64,000 nt of DNA from Drosophila miranda (taxonomy: Eukaryota > Arthropoda > Insecta > Diptera > Drosophilidae): positions 6,572,001-6,636,000 of the forward strand of contig NC_046675.1 of assembly GCF_003369915.1 (NCBI RefSeq), in the 5' to 3' direction. The notes under the pieces were generated by a model. That model saw only the letters and a list, made by a program, of their open reading frames with translations. It searched no databases and had not been told where the DNA came from. The position numbers and the translations under genes were made by a program. Below are positions 21,242 through 32,129 of this stretch, one piece after another (within the stretch, counting starts at the first letter, position 1; each line of letters begins with the position of its first letter).

Positions 21242-22560
21242 ATGGGAGCTCTGGCTCTTCCCCTCGCCCTCCTGCTGCTGTGCGCGTTACAGGTCTGCTC
21301 CGCATCTGAGGGCAAATGCTGTGCCAACCGTGTGGCGCCACAGAACTGTAAGCCACTGGCCGCCGATGAATGACCAACTACTGACTCCCATTTATTTTTC
21401 CAGTCAGCTTAGACTTTGTGCCGCACATACTGCATGCCCTGGAGCAGTACCGGCCATGCAGCAGCCAGCCAAGCGATCCAGACTGTGAATGCCATGCGCT
21501 GACCATCCGAAGGGACTTGGGGCCATATGCGGAAGCTGGAATAACGCGCGCTATGATTGCACAGTCACGACGTTTGGGGGTTGTGTACCAAGTTATTGAT
21601 GGACGTATCTATCGCCAGCCGGAGGTCCCGCATCCGAGGCGCTGTGCCGATGTCGAGGACATGCTGCTGGGCATCGCCGGAGAGCTGCCGAACGTAGAGT
21701 TTATCCTGAATGTACACGACTGGCCGCAGGTGCTATTTTTGTCGGGTTTCACGGGACCCGTCTTCTCGCACTCGGTCTCCCATCAGCATCTGGATATTAT
21801 GCGTCCCGCCTGGTCCTTCTCGAGTGTCTCGGGTCCGCCATTGCAGAGATTTCCCCATGGCATTGGTCAGTGGGGCCACATGCGCCGGCACATGGCAGCG
21901 GCGGCAGCAGGAGTTCCCTGGGAGCACAAGCAGCCCATGGGTTTCTTTCGCGGCACGCGTTCGTCCACCGAACGCGATACACTTGTGCGGTTGTCAAGGC
22001 GATCCCCCGACCTGGTCGATGCCCAATACACGTCAAATGTGGGCGCTGAAACAGTCGACGAGGTGCCGTTCTCCGGCCACTGCCAATACAAATATTTGTT
22101 CAACTTTGGCGGCATCACCGCCAGCTTTCGGTTGCGCCACATTTTGCTCTGCAAATCGCTTGTTCTCCATGTGGGCGACCAGTGGCAAGAGTTTTTCTAT
22201 TCCTCGCTAAAGCCATGGGTGCACTACGTCCCTGTGCCCAGTAATGCCACAGTGGAGAGCTTGGAGCAGCTGCTTGTGTACCTGCGCCTGCACGATGACC
22301 TGGCAGAGGAAATAGCCGAGCGGGGATTTCAGTTTGTGTGGCAACATTTGCGCCTGCAGGATGTCCAGTGCTATTGGCGCAACCTGCTGCAGGAATATGC
22401 CAAGCTGCTGAAATATCGAGTGGAGCAGGAGCAGGGGTTCCTTGAAGTGCGAAAGCAGACGAAAGCTCTGCAAAAATTTGAATTTCCCGGTCTGTGCCAG
22501 TGTGACCCTCTCTTGTCTGGTCAATTGTTACGTCACGAGCAAACAGCTGTTGTTCCTTGA
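21242..22560 (+). CDS. Rumi paralogue (CAP10 / POGLUT family), no KDEL
   Basis: Two exons, 21242-21347 and 21404-22560, with a 56-bp GTAAGC...CCAG intron at the same place and phase as in rumi, giving 420 aa. The leader (LALPLALLLLCALQVCSA) is a signal peptide. The CAP10 domain aligns throughout with Rumi: FFRGTRSSTERDTL, HCQYKYLFNFGGITASFRL and HVGDQWQEFFY are kept, so donor and acceptor sites look intact. The C-terminal tail is longer and ends HEQTAVVP instead of KDEL, so ER retention by that route is absent. It starts 102 bases after the rumi stop. It is very likely an old tandem duplicate with glycosyltransferase activity. Acceptor, sugar donor and location are unknown. Confidence 0.85.
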
Positions 22561-22608
22561 GATTGCCTCGATTTTCTGCGTTTTCCGAGCTTCGCGCGGG
22601 TTCCTATC

Positions 22609-23628
22609 ATGACAGCACAGTTGAATCCCTTTCGAAATGCTTTCCGGCTGCCAACGAAGCAGCGCATCAACTGGTTTCCCGGCCACATGAACAAGGGCAT
22701 GCGCCAGATCCAACAGAAGCTACGAAATGTCGATTGCATTGTGGAAATACACGACTCGCGCATACCGCTGGCCGGTCGAAACTCTCAGTTCTTTGACACG
22801 ATAACTGGTAGGTATGTGTGTGCAGAGAATATACCACCAAGATCTAATCCTTCTGTTTCCTTAGGCAGCGGCGTAAAGCCGCATATACTTGTCCTGAATA
22901 AGGTTGATCTTCTGGGCCCCAAACAGCAGCGCAGCGTGCTCCAACAGCTCCGCAGGCAGCAGCCGGAACTGAAGAATATTTTGTTTACCAACTGCAAGGA
23001 TCAGCGGAATCATGGGGTGCTGGATATACTGCCTTTGGCCACGCGACTGGTGGGAGATAGCAGTCGCTACAATCGCGCCCAGAGCGCCGAGCACAACATC
23101 ATGATCATCGGCGTGCCCAATGTGGGCAAGAGCTCCATTATCAATGTCCTGCGGAATGTGCATCTGAAGAAACGCAGTGCCGCTCGTGTCGGAGCAGAGG
23201 CTGGGGTGACGCGAGCAGTCGGGGAACGTATCAAGATCCAGGAGAAGCCAGCCGTCTACATGATCGACACGCCTGGCATTCTGCAGCCTTCGGTGACGGA
23301 CGACGAGATGGGCATGAAGCTGGCCCTGGTTGGCTGCCTACCCGATCACATTGTGGGCGAGGATTTGATTGCCGACTACCTGCTCTACTGGCTGAACAAG
23401 CACCGACGCTACGAGTATGTGGAAAAGCTCTCCCTCAGCTCCGGGCCCAGCGACAACATTAGCGCCGTACTGGCGGAATACGCCCAGACCCACGGCATGT
23501 TCCATCGCGTCAAGCAGTACGACGGGCAGGTGGAGGTAATGACAAATTTATTGGCTGCCGCGCGAAAGTTCATTCAATTCTTTCGCACCGGCCAGCTGGG
23601 GAGCATCAATCTGGACGAGCATGCATGA
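22609..23628 (+). CDS. Mitochondrial ribosome-associated GTPase, MTG1 type
   Basis: Exons 22609-22807 and 22865-23628 give 320 aa. The GTPase motifs are in circularly permuted order, typical of the YlqF/MTG1 family: NKVD (G4) comes first, then GVPNVGKSS (G1), then DTPG (G3). [10 protein letters not shown] near the N-terminus and [16 protein letters not shown] near the C-terminus match MTG1. The family acts in the mitochondrial matrix on large-subunit assembly. The 57-bp segment 22808-22864 has GT...TTAG ends and family alignment supports removing it (ITG-SGVKPH), but it is a multiple of three without a stop, so an unspliced product would also be translated. It starts 48 bases after the upstream stop and converges on HP1c. 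Confidence 0.88.
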   Translation: MTAQLNPFRNAFRLPTKQRINWFPGHMNKGMRQIQQKLRNVDCIVEIHDSRIPLAGRNSQFFDTITGRYVCAENIPPRSNPSVSLGSGVKPHILVLNKVDLLGPKQQRSVLQQLRRQQPELKNILFTNCKDQRNHGVLDILPLATRLVGDSSRYNRAQSAEHNIMIIGVPNVGKSSIINVLRNVHLKKRSAARVGAEAGVTRAVGERIKIQEKPAVYMIDTPGILQPSVTDDEMGMKLALVGCLPDHIVGEDLIADYLLYWLNKHRRYEYVEKLSLSSGPSDNISAVLAEYAQTHGMFHRVKQYDGQVEVMTNLLAAARKFIQFFRTGQLGSINLDEHA

Positions 23629-23695
23629 GACTTAGATTAAGGGATTACATGTTAAACGCTAGATAAGTAAATGTCAAACTGTTGAATCATTGGCT

Positions 23696-24385
23696 TTATT
23701 GGCCCTCTGTCATGGGTACATCAATGGCTATGTTGCCAACGCCAGGAACCGGAATGGAGTAGGAAACGTGGCCTAGATCGGCATCGTCGGCCATTTCCAT
23801 GGGCACATGATCGGGGATGTGTTGGCTCTCCATGATGATGCCACTGGGTGCGGCTACTGGCTCTGGCGGGGCCTCGATGGACGAACAACTGGCGACGGCG
23901 TAGCCCGTGCGGGCAGCCACCATTCGGAGCTCCTCTGGCACGCCCTTCATCCGCTTGGCAATGTTATTGGCGTAGGGGGCCATCTTTTGGTAGTACTCAA
24001 TGAGCATCTGGGGATCCTTCTCCGACACTTCGCTGCTGGACACCAAATCGAATTCGTCGCAGAATTGCCAACGGACCAAATACTTGATATCGCCGCTGAC
24101 ATCAGTGGTGCCCATGATCTCGGCCAGGTCGAGGCCGCGCTCGTACCCGCGCGCCTTTTGGATTTCCTCGCACTTTGGCTTCTTTTCGCCGCGCTTTTTC
24201 GACTTGGCACGCGACTCCTCGAACCTTTGTATGAGGGCAGGACAATCGCAGTTTTCCTCGGGCTCCCATGTGTTGTCCGTCGATGGATAGCCGCGCCATT
24301 TGATGAAATACTCTACCTTGCCATCGCTTGTTATTCGCTTGTCCACGATGCGCTCCACTACGAAATTGGGCTCGTTTTTCACCAT
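23696..24385 (-). CDS. HP1c: Heterochromatin protein 1c
   Basis: Single exon, 229 aa. An N-terminal chromodomain (about residues 7-60, [33 protein letters not shown]) is followed by a short Lys-rich hinge ([14 protein letters not shown]). A chromoshadow domain (about 85-145, [14 protein letters not shown]) comes next, then an acidic/Pro-rich tail. The long identical start [12 protein letters not shown] and the hinge identify Drosophila HP1c, a euchromatic HP1 that works with the WOC and ROW zinc-finger proteins. The tail (beyond about residue 160) is diverged. The gene is convergent with the MTG1 gene; their stops are 67 bases apart. The promoter region (24386-24510) has paired TCGATAGTATCGA-like sites. 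Confidence 0.93.
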   Translation of the reverse strand: MVKNEPNFVVERIVDKRITSDGKVEYFIKWRGYPSTDNTWEPEENCDCPALIQRFEESRAKSKKRGEKKPKCEEIQKARGYERGLDLAEIMGTTDVSGDIKYLVRWQFCDEFDLVSSSEVSEKDPQMLIEYYQKMAPYANNIAKRMKGVPEELRMVAARTGYAVASCSSIEAPPEPVAAPSGIIMESQHIPDHVPMEMADDADLGHVSYSIPVPGVGNIAIDVPMTEGQ

Positions 24386-24559
24386 TTTAACAGATTCGGT
24401 TCGCGTTGTTTACAAAATTTTATTATTTTTTCAGATGCGACGATATATATCGCGATGAGATGCGATGGCGAAAACTCGATTATCCAGTCGATAGTATCGA
24501 ATATTCTACAAACTTACGTCTTATTCTTTGACCTTTTTCTGTTTAAACATGAAAAAAAA

Positions 24560-25500
24560 AGAGTACCTAAATTAGCCAATCTTGTAGAAAATTAATTCAT
24601 CATTCGGATAAAATTATGTATTTAGGGCTACGGGTAATGGCCAGCTAGTAATAGGAAACCGATAAGATCCATGCAGTCGTCCGCGGTCAGTTCCAAAAGT
24701 GTCTTGGCGAGCAGGGAGGCATTAGACATCCTAAGCACGACAAAGACAGTGCGGATCTATTGGGTTCCCAGCCACCAGGGCATCGAAGGAAACGAAGCGG
24801 CGGACGTACTAGCTAAGGAAGGCGTCGGGCTGGAGAATAGGAGAACCGAGAACGTGCCTGTCTCCCTTAGAACGCTGCAATGCGATCTAGAGAAGCAGGC
24901 TAGAACACAGACTGATAACAGGTGGAACAGTACCACCACCTGCAAAATCTCGAAGATAATGTGCAAGGAACGCAACGAGAAACTTAGCCACTACCTACTG
25001 CACCTACCACGAAAAGACTGTAGATTGCTAGTGGGAATACTTACAGGTCACTGTCTGGCTGCTGCACATGCAGCTAAGCTAGGCATCACCAACAGAGACA
25101 GTTGTAGGAAATGTGATGAACCTGGGGCTATCGAAACCCTGGAACATCTCATCTGCTACTGTCCGGCTCTCTCAAGGGCAAGGAGGAGATACCTGGGCGC
25201 CCCAGTGCTGGCATCACTGGAAGATGCCTCCAAAACGCTTAACCCATTGTAGACCAGTGGGTATTCAAATACACTCCACAAAAATGATGAATCTTGAACA
25301 ACAGTTCAGGTGAAAGATATCGTGTTCATTTTGTTTTTATGGGAAAAAAGAAGGATGGATGTTCAAGAATAATATCCAAACAGCAATATTTACCGCGGTC
25401 TTGCTCAAGTGACCATCCTGTTTAAATAGAGGCGGGTTAAGTGGGTTAAGTTCGTCCACTGTGCTTCTTTGATACCGACGCGTCTTTCGAAACTTAGCGC
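24560..25500 (+). mobile_element. LINE remnant, RNase H domain and 3' end
   Basis: An open stretch of about 193 codons (24671-25252) contains the end of an RNase H domain (IYWVPSHQGIEGNEAADVLA), then a conserved linker and a C-x2-C-x11-H-x4-C zinc motif (CRKCD...HLICYC), ending in a stop after LNPL. This is the 3' end of ORF2 of a non-LTR retrotransposon with an RNase H domain (I or LOA type). It lacks the endonuclease, the reverse transcriptase and ORF1, so it is 5'-truncated or deleted. The flanks (24568-24650 and 25243-25480) are repeated at 58166-58530. No clean target duplication is visible. Confidence 0.75.
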
Positions 25501-25536
25501 TTCCCAGGTTCAAGTTGTTTTTATAATTTGTGAGCA

Positions 25537-27983
25537 ATGGAGGAATTTGTAGAGGATTGGTCCAACTGGAATCCAATGGCCTTGGATTATAGCAACGAAA
25601 GCCTATACATAGATGAGGCTGGGCAAAATTTTGTTGAAAAAGCACGGGCTCCCTTAAAGCCCAGCGAAATGCTTAAAAAAAATGCGGCAAAGAAAAACGC
25701 AACCGAATATTCGTACTTGATTCTAAAGAAGAAAGTGAATAATTTGACCACCCATTCGGTGGCAAATTTCTTTGGCCGGAAGCATGTCCACAACATCGAC
25801 CTTCAGCCCAATTCGGCACTATTCAAAGTTTTCTTCAAAGATTTGGGGTTAGTAGGATTCACTCATACTGCGTGTTTTCTAAATACATATTTCTCGCTGC
25901 AGTTCCTTGGAGGCAGCACACAGCCAACTGGAAGTTTTTCCGCAATTAATGGAGTTGCATAGAACACGTTTCGGTGGTCAGGAAAAGTCCAAGTCTGAAT
26001 ACATGCCCATGCGGAGGCCCGGCAACAAGATACCCGATTCTCCTAAGCTTCCAGCAATGTTGCCAACAGCTCGTGGTCAAATTGATTTGAAATCACGCAC
26101 TATATACGTTTCGGATAACACCAAAAAGCATCCGGAGTTTCTAGTATTTCCGATTGTGGACTCTTCGTGCTATAAAAGCGGCTCTCTTTTGGCCATTCAA
26201 GACGTGAAGAAGCGCTACCTGAATGTGAAGTTCGAGTTTAATTTGGAGCGCCACGGGGCCTATGTACTCGAGAAACAATATGAAGAAACGGGGGCGAAGC
26301 CAGTGATCCAGCAGCTGCGATGCGGAAGAATATTATATAGGTGAGACTCAATTCGGTTATGCAGGGCTCTAATACGAATGTTTCCGATACCTTAAACGTA
26401 CGAATATATGGGATTTTAAACAATGTTCAATCTTTCAGGAACGCGGACGTAGATGATGAGGATGTGAATCTGGGTAAAGATGATGACAAGGAGATACTTA
26501 AGTCTGGATTCGAAAAATGCGTGAACTGCCAAGCTTACACAATGATTGTGTGCAAAAATTGCGAAATGCCCTTTTGCGATGCCATGTGCTGGGGCATTCT
26601 CTCCGAGCAGCACAATCAGAAGTGCGGCACGGATCAGAAAGTGGAGTTTAAAGAGGAGAATTTTATGAAATTGTTTCCCAAGTCTGGTTTGCCGCCACGC
26701 CGTTCCATGGTCAAGATCACTGCCTTCGAGCAGTCGAATGTCCTGTATGTGCGTCCGGCCGATGTCGTTTCTGATGTGGCCTACCACCGCGTGCTCTTGG
26801 AGGTAGGGAAGCATAGCAGAAATGTACCCAAGCTTGACCAGCCCCCGGTCTGTGGCCAGATTGTACTTTACAAGCTCGAGGGACAAGTCGTTCGGGCCAT
26901 GGTGCTGAATGTGGACAATCCGAAGGATATATGCGTTGTCTGCATTGATTTTGGCACCGTTGAATACACTGATCCAGGTAAACTGTATCAATGCAGCGAT
27001 TATTTGAGTAATTTGCCGCGCTACGCGACGCCTGTGAAGCTGCGCGGCATCCCAACGCGCGCCTTGACCCCCCACCTGCGGGATGTCATGTACGAAGTTC
27101 AGACGGATATGGTTTTCGAAATAAGGTACCACAGTCGTGAGTACGATTATGGCAACCACATGCAGACGGCAGTGCTCATCCATCGGGAGAACCATAGAGC
27201 CTTAAATAGCTTTATCAAAAAAGTCATGACCGCCGTTGAGCCCGAGCATAAACTCGGATTCAAAGAAGATGTAAGCATTAGAGTTCTCTCAGAACGATGG
27301 CTGTTTAAAAACCCTATTTTTCTCCAAAGTTTCTGCCGCATGTGGCTGCGCCACCAGGGAAGAACATAGACCTGATTATCACGGACAATTCGTTCCTAAA
27401 GTACGGCATCATTTACTGCACACCTTCGATTTTGGCTGTGGAAATCACAAAGATGCAGCGCACATTCCAAGACTATGGGGAAAACATCGCCAAAGCTGAG
27501 ACCTATGCTGCCCCGTAAGGACACAGTCGTCCAAAAATGTCCTGACAATTCTAATCAAATTCAATTGTATTTGCAGGAAGGGAGAACTGTGCATGGCCAA
27601 GTATATGGGAAAATGGTGTCGCGGTGTTTCCATGGAGCTAGTGGGTGATGGCTATCCCAGCATCTTGTTTCTGGACTATGGAAACATTGTTCCAATCCAT
27701 GTGACGGATATACGTGGATATCCGGAGCAATTAACATACCCCGTATTGACTACGGAATATGTTTTGCTGGGTAAGCGAGCGAGCGAGCGATTCAATGCAA
27801 GATTGTTTTTAATTTCTATTCGTCCCGTGTTTAGACCTGCCCGAAGAACTCACCGATGCGCAGGCTAAACGTCTCGAGAAACACCTGGAAGTAGGTGCCC
27901 TTGTGACCGTTGATGAGATTGTGAAGAACGAGGAAAACAATTACTCGCTGCGCATTGAGGGGTTGCAGAAACTTTTATCGTAA
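25537..27983 (+). CDS. vret: Vreteno, Tudor/MYND protein of the piRNA pathway
   Basis: Six exons: 25537-25847, 25903-26340, 26439-27270, 27330-27514, 27577-27770 and 27835-27983. All joins keep phase and give 702 aa. The N-terminal part (to about 250) may contain the RRM-like domain reported for Vreteno. A MYND zinc finger follows at about 277-313 (CVNCQAYT...CKNCEMPFCDAMC...HNQKC). A Tudor domain lies at about 380-450 (VRAMVLNV, VVCIDFGTVEYTD) and a second at about 590-640 (CRGVSMEL, LFLDYGNIVPIH). This order and length fit Vreteno, a germline cytoplasmic protein needed for primary piRNA production. Domain order and genomic context support the name; I cannot align it fully. The LINE remnant lies immediately upstream. 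Confidence 0.8.
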
Positions 27984-28139
27984 AAGACAACTATCATTAT
28001 ATTTTTACACGGCAAGGCAAGGACCTACCTTCCATTATTTACAGAATATCTGTATTCATCTATAATCAAAACAATGCAGAAAGCATCCAAAGAGTTGTTC
28101 AACAACGTGAATTCTCAAACTTCATGTTTTAAGTTTAAT

Positions 28140-30018
28140 TTACTTTATATTTATGTTTTTCTTTATGAAAATGCTACTGAGGCTCTCTAGATTACTGCTG
28201 AGAGACGCATCCTGCAAAAGACGAATAAAAAGATTACAAAATTTACATAAAAAATGTGGAAAAAAGTGCAGTAGTACCTCGAGAAACTCTTGGCTGTAAG
28301 GGGGCTCCACATTGGTCCAGTCGGCCAGTGCCTGCATGAAGGAATATTTTTTAGTTATGGCAAAGAGAATAGAACACATGATGCATCAGAAACAAGTTCC
28401 AAATTTTGTTGTTGCTTTCTTGGGACCGATTTTTGCTTGTCGTCAAAGACTAAGAACGCTTTTTCTGCGCCCCGCCAAAGGCTGTGTATATTGTGGTTGG
28501 ATTCTAGGACCGACTCAGCACAAAACAGATTAAGCCGCGTAAGCAGCGGTGCTGACAAGTATACCGAGCGACCGTACATTAATTTGTTCCAAATGGAATC
28601 ACTAAAACCTCCAAGTACTCACGTTCTTTGCTTCATTGTGAAGCACGCCAAGCTGGTGATCTCTACCAGGGATTAACTGTAGGCTTCTGTGGAACTCCAT
28701 TTCCTCTGGGCATCCTCCAGAGGTAAGCAGTGTATAGACTTTTGTGTCCATTTCCTTTGCCGCCAATAGCTGTTCGGCCTTCGATTTGGCGTCATGATTG
28801 TAAATTATGAGATATTTGCAGCGAAGCGAATGGATCTCTGTTAAGCGATTGGTCAATACCAACGCAATCATTGGCGCCTGATCCTCCGTAGAGTTAAACA
28901 ATGCCACATCGCTGGCTTTATCCAGCTGCATATGCAGGATATCATAAGATCGACAGTAGCCTTTGATCAGCTCCAGGCAGTCCTGACTGTTGGCCAGAAC
29001 GCAGCATTTCTGGCCGCGTGCCACCGCCAAGTCATCCAGCATTAGATGCACAAACTCAAATTTGGCCGAGTCGTAGAGTCCCATTTCCTGCCAGGGCGGC
29101 AGCTGGAGCAACAGCAACTGCACCGCCTTACAGTTTTGCAGCTCAAGAGCTCTGGTTTTCAGCAGCACAGGATGATCGCAAATGTGTTTGGCCATTTCAG
29201 CGATGACATCGATCTCCTAGAATATCAAAAGAGTTAGGACTGCCCTCTGACTGATGCTCTCTTACCATATCGGAGCTTTGGCTGAGCTCACAGAGAAACT
29301 GGAGAGCTTTATCTTGAAGTTCTGCGGGTTCCAGAAAGCAAATGTACTCGATTTGGGTGCGAGTGGCAGCTGGGGCATTGCCGCTCTTGAGTAGGGATGT
29401 CCTTATGGTTCTGGTGGGCTCAATATGGCCATTACCCTCGACTTGGTTAAACGTGGAAGCTGTGGATTCGGTGTTACTCGGCAGCGAGGCCCTGAAGGGT
29501 CTCTTGGCATCGCTGGGCACCGTAGGAGTGGCTACATGGCCGTTTAGTGCATCAATTTTTGCACACCAATTTGCAATTTCCAGTTTTCGATAGGCAATGC
29601 ACTCCTCGACGGTCTTGAACTCATCTTGCAGCTCCACATCCTTGTTGCCAATCTGCAGCTGATCGTTTTCCTTGAAGTTTCTCTGTCGGAAACATGTCAT
29701 GCTGTCCACAATCTTTCCCGTATCATCTTTCAATGTGGCCTTCGATTCGGTTATCACCAGGGTACCATTGCCGGTCCAAATTTTGTGCTTTTTGTTGGTC
29801 TGATTCCGCCAGAGCACGTGAAAGATGCGGCTGTCCTTCAGTGGGTTTTCGCCGGGTTTTAGCTCCCGTGGTCCCTGGCTCTCGTAGCCCTTGGCGGTGC
29901 CCCATTCCATGGTCGGCTCGGCGGCGGGCCAAGCAGCTGGCGGCTCCTCTTGCGGCTCCACTTCTTGATATCCGCGCTTGGCTGCCCTACGCACAGACGG
30001 AGCCTGCGAGCGGCGCAT
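28140..30018 (-). CDS. ZGRF1/DUF2439-domain protein with SNF2-C-like region
   Basis: Exons 30018-29266, 29216-28623, 28331-28278 and 28211-28140, all phase 0, give 490 aa. I chose the ATG at 30018 (MRRSQAP) because upstream in-frame codons are not ATG. Residues about 66-120 (IFHVLWRNQTNKKHKIWTG) form a DUF2439/ZGRF1 N-terminal domain, found in ZGRF1 and yeast Mte1 of DNA repair. Residues about 260-400 (KHICDHPVLL, AKFEFVHLMLDDL, GQKCCVLANSQDCLELIKGY) resemble the C-terminal lobe of SNF2 helicases or HDA2/3-type proteins, without a visible ATPase lobe. The middle is disordered. An alternative 3' end is possible: a CCTAG acceptor near 28505 would add a 17-codon tail. Nuclear repair or chromatin work is inference. 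Diverges from Dcr-1 across a retrotransposon. Confidence 0.7.
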
Positions 30019-30303
30019 TTTATTCTTCAAAAATATGAAATTCGCATAAAAATAAAATAGTTGCGGGCTGTCTTGAACGATTGCTACGAAGTATATCGCA
30101 GTCGATCGACTACAATACTATCGCATTTTAATCGCTTTTCGGAAATAATCTGCAAATATTTATTTGTGAATAAAATACACATGCCATCAGTTACATTTTG
30201 ATAAAAGCTTAAATCAGTGAATATAACTGCTGCAAAATATTAACAGGAGCCTTCTCAAAAGTTATTCGCGTGTAAATATCCGCGCGCTTAAACTATCACC
30301 GTT
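30019..30303. promoter_or_regulatory. Left half of the split divergent promoter region
   Basis: Non-coding interval upstream of the minus-strand ZGRF1-like gene, with CGATCGACT and ACTATCGC sites like those near the HP1c and Dcr-1 starts. It ends in the 11-base CTATCACCGTT (30293-30303), which is repeated after the retrotransposon. Before the insertion this DNA was continuous with 35672 onward. Confidence 0.5.
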
Positions 30304-30566
30304 AGAGGTTGTTCAACACTAGTATGGCGCGTACCTAAAATTGTTTGCGAAAGGAAAAAATTAACATATTTCAAGACGTTCGCTGATAGTTTTAATCAAA
30401 AAGACATTTTCCGAAGCTTCTGGGGGTGCCTCACACGCCTACGAAGACGGCGCGAAGAAATTCCCAAAGCTTCATCAATTAAGTCGAAAAACCTGGAATT
30501 TACTGCATGGCGTTCCGGAATAACTCTTAAAACGGCTCTTGGAACTCCGTCTGGACCCTGAGAAGC

Positions 30567-32129
30567 ATGGCAAGCATAGGAAAGACAAGGATGGCCACGG
30601 AGAAGGCGACGGGAGTTAAAATTCGCATGGAAACGCTGAAAAAAAGGGAAGGAGAAGCTAAATCCGCCATGCGGGTAGGAGTAAAGATGGTGGCAAAAAC
30701 GGCTCCGCAGCTTTTGGCTTCTAAACTGCTATGCAAGAAACCAAACTTGTCGACGAACGTGTCGACAAACATGTCCACGAACACGACAACAAGCATGACA
30801 TCAAACATTTCTACGACGAAAGAGAGAGAGAAGACTGACGCGGTTTGTGTGGCTTCCGTGAGTACGAAAAACGGAAGTAACCGCAAAATCATTGTTAACA
30901 AGTATTATGAGTGGCATAAAGGCCCATATATTGTTTGTATCGACAAAATGAGTGCGAATAATGCCAGAATTGCTATAAACCAGTTTGATCTATCCGATCT
31001 ACTGCTGAAACAGGGCATTAGCGATATCGAGGAGGCTGCTAGAATGGGCTATGGCAGGTGCAAGATTGTGTGCGGGTCGGCGGAGTGTGCAAACGGGCTA
31101 GTGGAAAACAGTGTTTTCGCTGCTCAAGGGTACTCAACCCGAATCTTTAGGCTCTTCGTCCAAAAAGCAGGGTTAATTTTTGGGATCCCCGGGCACTACT
31201 CGGAGGAACAGCTAGCGGAGCTTGTAACCTCGGATATCCCAATTGAGGAGATAGTTCGGATTACGCGAAGGGATAGAGCATCGGGGGAACGTGTACCTAC
31301 TGGCAGGGTGAAACTCTGGTTCAGAGGAGAGCAGTTACCAACCAAAATCAATTTTCTATATTCTAAAGTAGAAGTGAAACCTTTTGTTCAGCTTATTCAA
31401 TGTTTTAGGTGTTTTAGGTTTGGCCATCTGGCGCAACATTGCAAGAGTGGAGCGAAATGTTTCAAATGCGGACAAGATCACAGCAAAGATATTATCTGCT
31501 CAGGGCTGGTCTGTGCTAACTGCAAGGGGGAACATGCTGCCACCCACCCGCAGTGTGAGGCCAGGAAAAAAGCGTACGCCATTCAAAAGTGCATGACACT
31601 GGAAAACCTAACTAGAGCTGAGGTCAAGGCTAGATATCCGATCCTTTTTGATAGAACTTCCCCCAACCTAAGGGATCAAGGGGAATTTCCTAGACCCAGT
31701 TGGCAATCTAACCGCTCCCCTGAATTCTTAAATAACAGCTTAGAGTCCGCCAGGGAAATTCATTCTGTCACCTCTTTCGCGGAAGTGACCAAATCCAATA
31801 GGGTTGCCGCCCGGAACGCAGAGGCGGCCAAGGCAGCAGCCAACATGGCAGAGTGGAAGAACTCAATAAACTCAGACTACGTCCAAATGAGCGAGAAATT
31901 TGTGAGATCTTCATCCGTGGCATCTTCTCTGGCCCAGGATAAGCTAAACGCACTAGGAGCCAAACTCACAGCGTTCCTGATTGATCCAAACAACATCATT
32001 AAAGGGGATTCTTTAGCGAATAAATTTATTAAGGAAATTAGAGAATTTGTCAATGCTTCCAACGCAGAACTAGATAGGCGTCAGATTGCCCAAGGGATGG
32101 CAGTTGGTTCTCAAAACATCCAACAATGA
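30567..32129 (+). CDS. LINE ORF1, nucleic-acid-binding gag-like protein
   Basis: 520 aa, intact. The N-terminal third is basic and Thr/Ser/Met-rich. A conserved central region (about residues 110-270) comes before three cysteine knuckles at about residues 275-335: CFRCFRFGHLAQHC, CFKCGQDH and CANCKGEHAATHPQC. The C-terminal part is predicted to be helical. ORF1 proteins of this type coat the element RNA. Its stop overlaps the ORF2 start in ATGA (32126-32129), suggesting termination-coupled reinitiation. Confidence 0.85.
   Translation: MASIGKTRMATEKATGVKIRMETLKKREGEAKSAMRVGVKMVAKTAPQLLASKLLCKKPNLSTNVSTNMSTNTTTSMTSNISTTKEREKTDAVCVASVSTKNGSNRKIIVNKYYEWHKGPYIVCIDKMSANNARIAINQFDLSDLLLKQGISDIEEAARMGYGRCKIVCGSAECANGLVENSVFAAQGYSTRIFRLFVQKAGLIFGIPGHYSEEQLAELVTSDIPIEEIVRITRRDRASGERVPTGRVKLWFRGEQLPTKINFLYSKVEVKPFVQLIQCFRCFRFGHLAQHCKSGAKCFKCGQDHSKDIICSGLVCANCKGEHAATHPQCEARKKAYAIQKCMTLENLTRAEVKARYPILFDRTSPNLRDQGEFPRPSWQSNRSPEFLNNSLESAREIHSVTSFAEVTKSNRVAARNAEAAKAAANMAEWKNSINSDYVQMSEKFVRSSSVASSLAQDKLNALGAKLTAFLIDPNNIIKGDSLANKFIKEIREFVNASNAELDRRQIAQGMAVGSQNIQQ

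Noticed and set aside
22808-22864. Treating the in-frame insert as normal coding sequence of the MTG1-type gene
   Set aside because: GT...TTAG ends and the family alignment favour an intron; kept only as a possible isoform.
24560-25500. Host gene with an RNase H domain
   Set aside because: The domain is cut at its N-terminus, followed by a LINE-type zinc motif, and the flanks are repeated at 58.2 kb.
28355-28579. Coding exon with the frame ...VFDDKQKSVPRKQQ...
   Set aside because: Open but with no donor keeping frame to the conserved last exons; the 28331 exon joins cleanly in phase 0.
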